From Bacillota bacterium (GTDB taxonomy: Bacteria > Bacillota > Clostridia > Peptostreptococcales > Anaerovoracaceae): 10,285 nt of DNA. Positions 6,577 through 10,285 of this stretch are shown piece by piece. Within the stretch, counting starts at the first letter, position 1; the number at the start of each line of letters is the position of its first letter. A program made the position numbers and the translations under genes. The notes under the pieces were generated by a model, which saw only the letters and a program-made list of their open reading frames with translations, did no database searches and was not told the DNA's origin. The stretch spans positions 1 through 10,285 of the forward strand of contig JAFWDF010000103.1 of assembly GCA_017534025.1 (NCBI GenBank), written 5' to 3'.

Positions 6577-8244
6577 TCAGTCCACGCTGAGAACTGCACC
6601 GGTGTTGGCGGAGGTAACCAGCTTGGCGTAGCGGGCCAGATAACCGCTCTTGACCTTTGGCTCCGGCATCACGAATTCGCTGCGGCGCTTTTCAATTTCT
6701 TCATCCGACAGCATAACTTCCAGTTTTCTGTTCGGAATGTCAATGTGAATGGTGTCGCCGTCCTTCAGCAGGCCGATGAGGCCGCCCGCTCTGGCTTCCG
6801 GAGAAACGTGGCCGATGGACGCACCTCTGGAGGCGCCGGAGAAACGGCCGTCGGTGATCAGCGCGACGTCCTTGTCCAGTCCCATGCCGGCGATGGAAGA
6901 GGTCGGAGACAGCATTTCCCGCATACCCGGGCCGCCCTTTGGGCCTTCGTAGCGGATAACGATGATGTCACCCTTCTTGATCTTCTTGCCCCAGATCGCT
7001 GCGGATGCTTCTTCTTCACTGTCGAAGATGACAGCCGGACCGGAATGCTCCAGCATTTCCGGCGCAACGGCGGATTCCTTGACTACGGCGCCGTCCGGGG
7101 CCAGGTTGCCGCGGAGGATAGCCAGGCCGCCTCTGTTTCTGTACGGATCGTCGATCGGGCGGATGACTTTGTAATTTCTCACGCCGTGTCCGGCAACATT
7201 TTCACCGACCGTGTGTCCGGTTACGGTGATGCAGTCCAGATGGAGCAGATTCTTTTTGGTCAGCTCGTTCATGAGGGCCGGGATGCCGCCTGCGAGGCTC
7301 AGGTCGTCCATATGGTGGAAACCGCTCGGGCTGAGTTTGCAGAGGTTCGGTGTCAGCTCGCTGATACGGTCGAATTCGTCCAGAGGAAGTTCGATACCTG
7401 CTTCATGCGCGATTGCCGGCAGGTGCAGGACGGTGTTGGTGGAGCCGGCCATGGCCATGTCTACTGTAATGGCATTTTCAAAAGCTTCCTTCGTCAGGAT
7501 ATCTCTCGGTTTAATGTCTCTGCGGAGCATTTCCATGACCTGCATGCCTGCAGTCTTTGCCAGGCGGATTCGTTCGCCGCTGTCGCTGGCCGCTGTGCCG
7601 TTGAACGGCAGGCCGATGCCGAGTACTTCCGTCAGGGAGTTCATGCTGTTGGCGGTAAACAGGCCGGAGCAGGAACCGCAGCCCGGGCAGCATCTCTGGG
7701 CAACGGTTTCCAGCTGATCCGCGTCGATATCGCCGTTCTTGAACGCGCCGACGCTTTCCATGACGCTGTTGAAGTCCAGAATGCTTCCGTCTTCATGATG
7801 GCCGGGAGCCATCGGGCCGCCGGAAACCATAACGGAAGGAATGTTCAGGCGGGCGGCTGCCATCATCATGCCCGGTACGATCTTGTCGCAGTTCGGGATC
7901 AGGACGAGGCCGTCCAGCTGGTGGCCCTTTGCCATGGCTTCGATGGAGTCGGCGATCAGTTCGCGGCTGGCCAGAGGGAACTTCATGCCTTCATGGCCCA
8001 TGGCGATGCCGTCGCAGATGCCGATGGCAGGGAATTCTACCGGTGTTCCGCCGCCGATCAGCACGCCTCTCTTGGCAGCTTCACAGACTCTGTCCAGGAT
8101 CATATGTCCCGGAATCAGTTCGTTCTTTGCATTTACCACACCGATCAGAGGACGATCGATTTCTTCTTTTGTATAGCCCATTCCGTAAAACAGAGCGCGG
8201 ACCGGCGCTCCCTGCGCACCGGTTTTGATTTTGTCACTTTTCAT
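6577..8244 (-). CDS. ilvD: Dihydroxy-acid dehydratase IlvD
   Basis: Iron-sulfur dehydratase, 555 aa (normal length), which converts 2,3-dihydroxy-isovalerate and 2,3-dihydroxy-3-methylvalerate to the keto acids leading to valine, leucine and isoleucine. The family signatures are clear: NCDKIVPG (118-125), [10 protein letters not shown] (185-194) followed by [10 protein letters not shown], and [13 protein letters not shown] (462-474). The first motif reads NELIPGH (41-47), as in E. coli-like IlvD (PGH), rather than the PCN form whose Cys ligates the [2Fe-2S] cluster in plant-type enzymes. This suggests an oxygen-labile [4Fe-4S] type, fitting an anaerobe. Paralogous sugar-acid dehydratases (Edd, YjhG) are less likely given the length and signatures. 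It is monocistronic: divergent to mgtE, with its own terminator, and no other ilv or leu gene in the window. The ATG at 8244 has only a weak, distant Shine-Dalgarno. Confidence 0.96.
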   Translation of the reverse strand: MKSDKIKTGAQGAPVRALFYGMGYTKEEIDRPLIGVVNAKNELIPGHMILDRVCEAAKRGVLIGGGTPVEFPAIGICDGIAMGHEGMKFPLASRELIADSIEAMAKGHQLDGLVLIPNCDKIVPGMMMAAARLNIPSVMVSGGPMAPGHHEDGSILDFNSVMESVGAFKNGDIDADQLETVAQRCCPGCGSCSGLFTANSMNSLTEVLGIGLPFNGTAASDSGERIRLAKTAGMQVMEMLRRDIKPRDILTKEAFENAITVDMAMAGSTNTVLHLPAIAHEAGIELPLDEFDRISELTPNLCKLSPSGFHHMDDLSLAGGIPALMNELTKKNLLHLDCITVTGHTVGENVAGHGVRNYKVIRPIDDPYRNRGGLAILRGNLAPDGAVVKESAVAPEMLEHSGPAVIFDSEEEASAAIWGKKIKKGDIIVIRYEGPKGGPGMREMLSPTSSIAGMGLDKDVALITDGRFSGASRGASIGHVSPEARAGGLIGLLKDGDTIHIDIPNRKLEVMLSDEEIEKRRSEFVMPEPKVKSGYLARYAKLVTSANTGAVLSVD

Positions 8245-8314
8245 TTTGCAATACCAACCCTTTCGTATTCATTAAATAGTCTGTAAAAAACACAGTCATT
8301 CCTGCCCGCAGCAG

Positions 8315-8330
8315 TCTGCAGTCCTGCAGA
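8315..8330. promoter_or_regulatory. Palindrome in the ilvD leader, possible operator
   Basis: TCTGCAGTCCTGCAGA is a perfect 7-bp inverted repeat with a 2-bp spacer. It lies about 70 bp upstream of the ilvD ATG and downstream of the stronger candidate ilvD start site. This would suit an operator or a small RNA hairpin. I do not recognise the binding protein; it does not match the CodY box. Confidence 0.4.
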
Positions 8331-8371
8331 ACCTGTATTTTCCAATATCATACATTGCTGCGTTAAGCATT

Positions 8372-8400
8372 ATTTTACACTACGATATTGCATTATTCAA
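8372..8400 (-). promoter_or_regulatory. Candidate ilvD promoter
   Basis: On the - strand TTGAAT (8395-8400), 17 bp, then TAAAAT (8372-8377): four and five matches to the sigma-A hexamers. The start near 8365 would give a leader of about 120 nt. A second, closer candidate is ATGACT (8294-8299), 17 bp, TTTAAT (8271-8276), which would leave a leader of only about 20 nt. Confidence 0.5.
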
Positions 8401-8417
8401 CGACAATGGACTATAAT
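8388..8417 (+). promoter_or_regulatory. Candidate mgtE promoter
   Basis: A perfect TATAAT is at 8412-8417, with a weak TTGCAT (8388-8393) 18 bp upstream. The start near 8424 leaves a leader of about 48 nt, too short for an M-box magnesium riboswitch. The spacer contains the -35 of the divergent ilvD promoter. Confidence 0.55.
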
Positions 8418-8456
8418 TTTATTAGTGCGTGATTACCGCGCGCAAAGACAATTTTC

Positions 8457-8463
8457 GGGGAGG
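8457..8463 (+). promoter_or_regulatory. Ribosome binding site deciding the mgtE start
   Basis: GGGGAGG lies 8 nt before the ATG at 8472. The in-frame GTG at 8463 overlaps this site and cannot be the start it serves. Confidence 0.88.
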
Positions 8464-8471
8464 TGCTGAGC

Positions 8472-9875
8472 ATGAGTGAAGAAAAAGAACTGGAAACTCT
8501 GGATACTCGTGATTTTGACGCGGAAGTGGAAGAAATCATTGAAATGATCGAAGAGAAGAAGTACGGACGAGTGCGAAGTGCCATGATCGAATATAATGCC
8601 GTTGATATCGCGGAAATCCTGGAAGAGGTCAATGATCATCTGGGTCTCGATATGGTGATTCTCATTTTCCGTATGCTTCCGAAGGATCTTTCCGTGGATG
8701 TATTTGCGTATCTGCCGGAAGAGGAGCAGGTGGAAATCATTAACGGCATCACACAGAAGGAAATCGACCATATTATTGAAGAACTGGCTTTCGACGATAT
8801 GATCGACCTGCTGGAGGAGCTGCCGGCGAATCTGGTGGATAAGATTCTGATGAAAACCACCCGGGAGGAGCGCCGGCTCATTAACACGTTCCTGAATTAT
8901 CCGGAAAACAGTGCGGGCAGTCTGATGACACCGGATTACATCGATTTGAAAAAGACGATGACGGTGGCGGAAAGTCTGAAGCATATCAAGGAAGCAGGGG
9001 TGGATTCGGAAACGATTTATTCCTGCTACGTGATCGACGTTGTCGGGCGCAGTCTCATCGGCGTGGTTTCTCTGAAAGCGCTGATTATGGCGGAGCCGGA
9101 TGATCTGGTCGAAGACCTGATGCATACCGAGGTCATGTCGGTCAGTGTACTGACGGACCAGGAGGAAGTATCCAATATCTTCAAAAGATACGGTCTTCTG
9201 GCGCTGCCGGTGGTGGACCGGGAAGGCCGTCTGGTGGGCATCATCACGGTCGACGACATTTTTGAAGTTATCGATGAAGAGGCGACGGAGGACTTCCAGA
9301 AGATGGCCGGTGTAACGGGCGCCGGGGATGACGAATACCTGGACATGGGCGTGCTGAAGCATGTGCGCACCCGTCTGCCGTGGCTGTTTATTCTGATGTG
9401 TTCCTACATGATTACCGGCGGTATCATTACCAGCTTTGAAAATATGCTGTCCAGCTGCATTTCGCTGGTCACATATATGCCGATGCTGATGGGCACCGGG
9501 GGCAACTCCGGTTCGCAGTCGTCCACGCTGATTATCCGCGGGATGGCTACGGACGAAATTGACCTGAAGGATATTGCGCGGGTTCTGTGGAAAGAAATCC
9601 GCATCGGGGTGCTGGTCGGCATCTGCCTCAGCATACTGAATTTCCTGCGCATTATTTACATTGACGGGGAACCTCCGATGGTGGCGCTGACGGTCTGCGG
9701 CGCGATGATGATCATCGTCATGCTGGCCAAATCCGCGGGAGCGATGCTTCCGATGATCGCCAAGGCGGTTCACATTGACCCTGCGCTCATGGCGGGGCCG
9801 GTGGTATCCTCTCTGACCGATATGATGTCTCTGGGGATCTATTTCCTGTTTGCTTCCATGGTACTGGGCATCTGA
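8472..9875 (+). CDS. mgtE: Magnesium channel/transporter MgtE
   Basis: Mg2+-gated inner-membrane channel of 467 aa that imports Mg2+ as a homodimer. Domain order is classic. An acidic N-terminal helical domain occupies about 15-140. Two CBS repeats follow, at about 150-205 (starting SAGSLMTPDYIDL) and 215-270 (ending LVGIITVDDIFEVI), with a plug helix to about 295. The pore has five membrane segments at roughly 301-322, 331-355, 378-397, 403-430 and 440-467. Pore motifs are MPMLMGTGGNSGSQSS (336-351) and DPALMAGPVVSSLTD (436-450). D450 corresponds to the selectivity Asp (D432) of the Thermus protein. Acidic residues of the cytosolic sensor region are abundant. The gene has its own promoter facing ilvD. 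No riboswitch is seen, so feedback probably acts on the protein through its Mg-sensing domains. Confidence 0.96.
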   Translation: MSEEKELETLDTRDFDAEVEEIIEMIEEKKYGRVRSAMIEYNAVDIAEILEEVNDHLGLDMVILIFRMLPKDLSVDVFAYLPEEEQVEIINGITQKEIDHIIEELAFDDMIDLLEELPANLVDKILMKTTREERRLINTFLNYPENSAGSLMTPDYIDLKKTMTVAESLKHIKEAGVDSETIYSCYVIDVVGRSLIGVVSLKALIMAEPDDLVEDLMHTEVMSVSVLTDQEEVSNIFKRYGLLALPVVDREGRLVGIITVDDIFEVIDEEATEDFQKMAGVTGAGDDEYLDMGVLKHVRTRLPWLFILMCSYMITGGIITSFENMLSSCISLVTYMPMLMGTGGNSGSQSSTLIIRGMATDEIDLKDIARVLWKEIRIGVLVGICLSILNFLRIIYIDGEPPMVALTVCGAMMIIVMLAKSAGAMLPMIAKAVHIDPALMAGPVVSSLTDMMSLGIYFLFASMVLGI

Positions 9876-9893
9876 CCGGCGTTTTGCCGCCGG
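9876..9893 (+). terminator. Hairpin after mgtE without a U tract, doubtful terminator
   Basis: CCGGCG (9876-9881) pairs with CGCCGG (9888-9893) around the loop TTTTGC, starting at the first base after the mgtE stop. No run of T follows, so it is not a canonical intrinsic terminator. It may slow or partly end transcription, or protect the mgtE mRNA end. Read-through into the next gene is plausible. Confidence 0.35.
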
Positions 9894-9934
9894 CGGTCCG
9901 CTGCACTTTCTGAAGCGGCTGATATAGGACAGGT

Positions 9935-10285
9935 ATGGAAATGATGAAATCGATTCGAAAAACACTTGCGCTGATCTGCGCGCTGCTGGTTTTCCTGACA
10001 GGAAACATGGCGGTATTTGCCGCTCAGGGCGGCGCCGGAGAAGAGGTTTATACCAAAATCGAAGAGTACGGGAATGGCTTCACGTATTATAATACGGTTT
10101 ATCAGAATCCGTCCTACGGCCGGGAGGAAAGCCACTATGTGACGGTGACGCCGGGCACTCCGGTGCATGCTGTGGCCATGGCCTGCGATACTATTTACGG
10201 GGGCATGAAGCTGAGCCGCATGACGGATTATGCGGAGGAGAACGGCTGGAATGTTCTGGGCGGCCTCAATGCTGATTTTTTCTCG
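9935..10285 (+). CDS. Secreted protein, probable phosphodiester glycosidase (NAGPA-like), 3'-truncated
   Basis: The frame is open from the ATG at 9935 to the window edge (117 codons). The N-terminus is a good Sec signal peptide: basic KSIRK, a hydrophobic stretch (LALICALLVFLTG), and a likely cleavage after VFA about residue 29. The mature part begins with a Gly/Glu linker. It then has YTKIEEYGNGFTYYN, a strand with HYVTVTPGTPVHAVAMACD, and ends at WNVLGGLNADFF. That N-A-D/G-x-F block is characteristic of the phosphodiester glycosidase (NAGPA/exopolysaccharide biosynthesis protein) family common in Clostridia. The domain itself is mostly outside the window, so the assignment rests on this one motif and the layout. 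In-frame ATGs at 9935, 9941 and 9944 are all possible. AGGACAGG (9926-9933) suits 9935 or 9941. It lies 59 bp after mgtE, possibly transcribed by read-through. Confidence 0.65.
   Translation, partial: MEMMKSIRKTLALICALLVFLTGNMAVFAAQGGAGEEVYTKIEEYGNGFTYYNTVYQNPSYGREESHYVTVTPGTPVHAVAMACDTIYGGMKLSRMTDYAEENGWNVLGGLNADFFS

Noticed and set aside
8287..8346. A 19-codon leader peptide upstream of ilvD (starting MYDIGKY on the - strand)
   Set aside because: It has no Shine-Dalgarno site and no run of Leu, Ile or Val codons, so it does not look like an attenuator peptide.
8463..8471. GTG at 8463 as the mgtE start
   Set aside because: It overlaps the GGGGAGG ribosome binding site, which is correctly spaced for the ATG at 8472.
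8418..8471. M-box magnesium riboswitch before mgtE
   Set aside because: The predicted leader is only about 48 nt, far too short, and shows no terminator hairpin.

Overview
This looks like ordinary chromosomal DNA from a Bacillota (Firmicutes) anaerobe, most likely a moderately GC-rich member of the Clostridia. The reasons are strong AGGAGG-type ribosome binding sites, sigma-A-like promoters, U-tract hairpin terminators, an MgtE magnesium channel, a PgcA-type phosphoglucomutase, a Bacillus-type glucose-6-phosphate isomerase, and a dihydroxy-acid dehydratase whose N-terminal motif resembles the oxygen-sensitive E. coli type. No taxonomic marker is present, so this placement is an inference.

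Left block (1-4870, + strand): a tightly packed operon of sugar-phosphate and sugar-nucleotide genes, galE (5' end off the window), pgcA, an rmlA-like nucleotidyltransferase and pgi. Gaps are 3 and 19 bp, followed by a 4-bp ATGA overlap, and a bidirectional terminator closes the operon. Together the enzymes link fructose-6-P, glucose-6-P and glucose-1-P to dTDP-glucose (or another NDP-glucose) and interconvert UDP-glucose and UDP-galactose. These are precursors for cell-surface polysaccharide or entry routes for galactose.

Middle block (4884-8244, - strand): three separately transcribed genes. In transcription order they are ilvD (branched-chain amino acid synthesis), a 97-residue cysteine-rich protein of unknown function, and a GT4-type glycosyltransferase. 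A terminator follows ilvD and another follows the cysteine-rich gene. A promoter precedes each of the last two genes. The glycosyltransferase converges on the sugar operon and may use its NDP-sugars, although nothing in the sequence proves this.

Right block (8245-10285, + strand): a 227-bp divergent intergenic region with overlapping candidate promoters for ilvD and mgtE, the complete mgtE magnesium channel gene, and the start of a secreted protein that resembles phosphodiester glycosidase (NAGPA-like) proteins and runs off the right edge.

I found no mobile element, CRISPR array, tRNA, rRNA or clear novel multi-gene system. The points most worth a second look are the cysteine-rich small protein, the asparagine at the GalE substrate gatekeeper position, the short and variant PGI, the RmlA-like enzyme without rmlBCD nearby, and the two compact regulatory regions (terminator overlapping promoter at 6054-6097, divergent promoters at 8372-8417).
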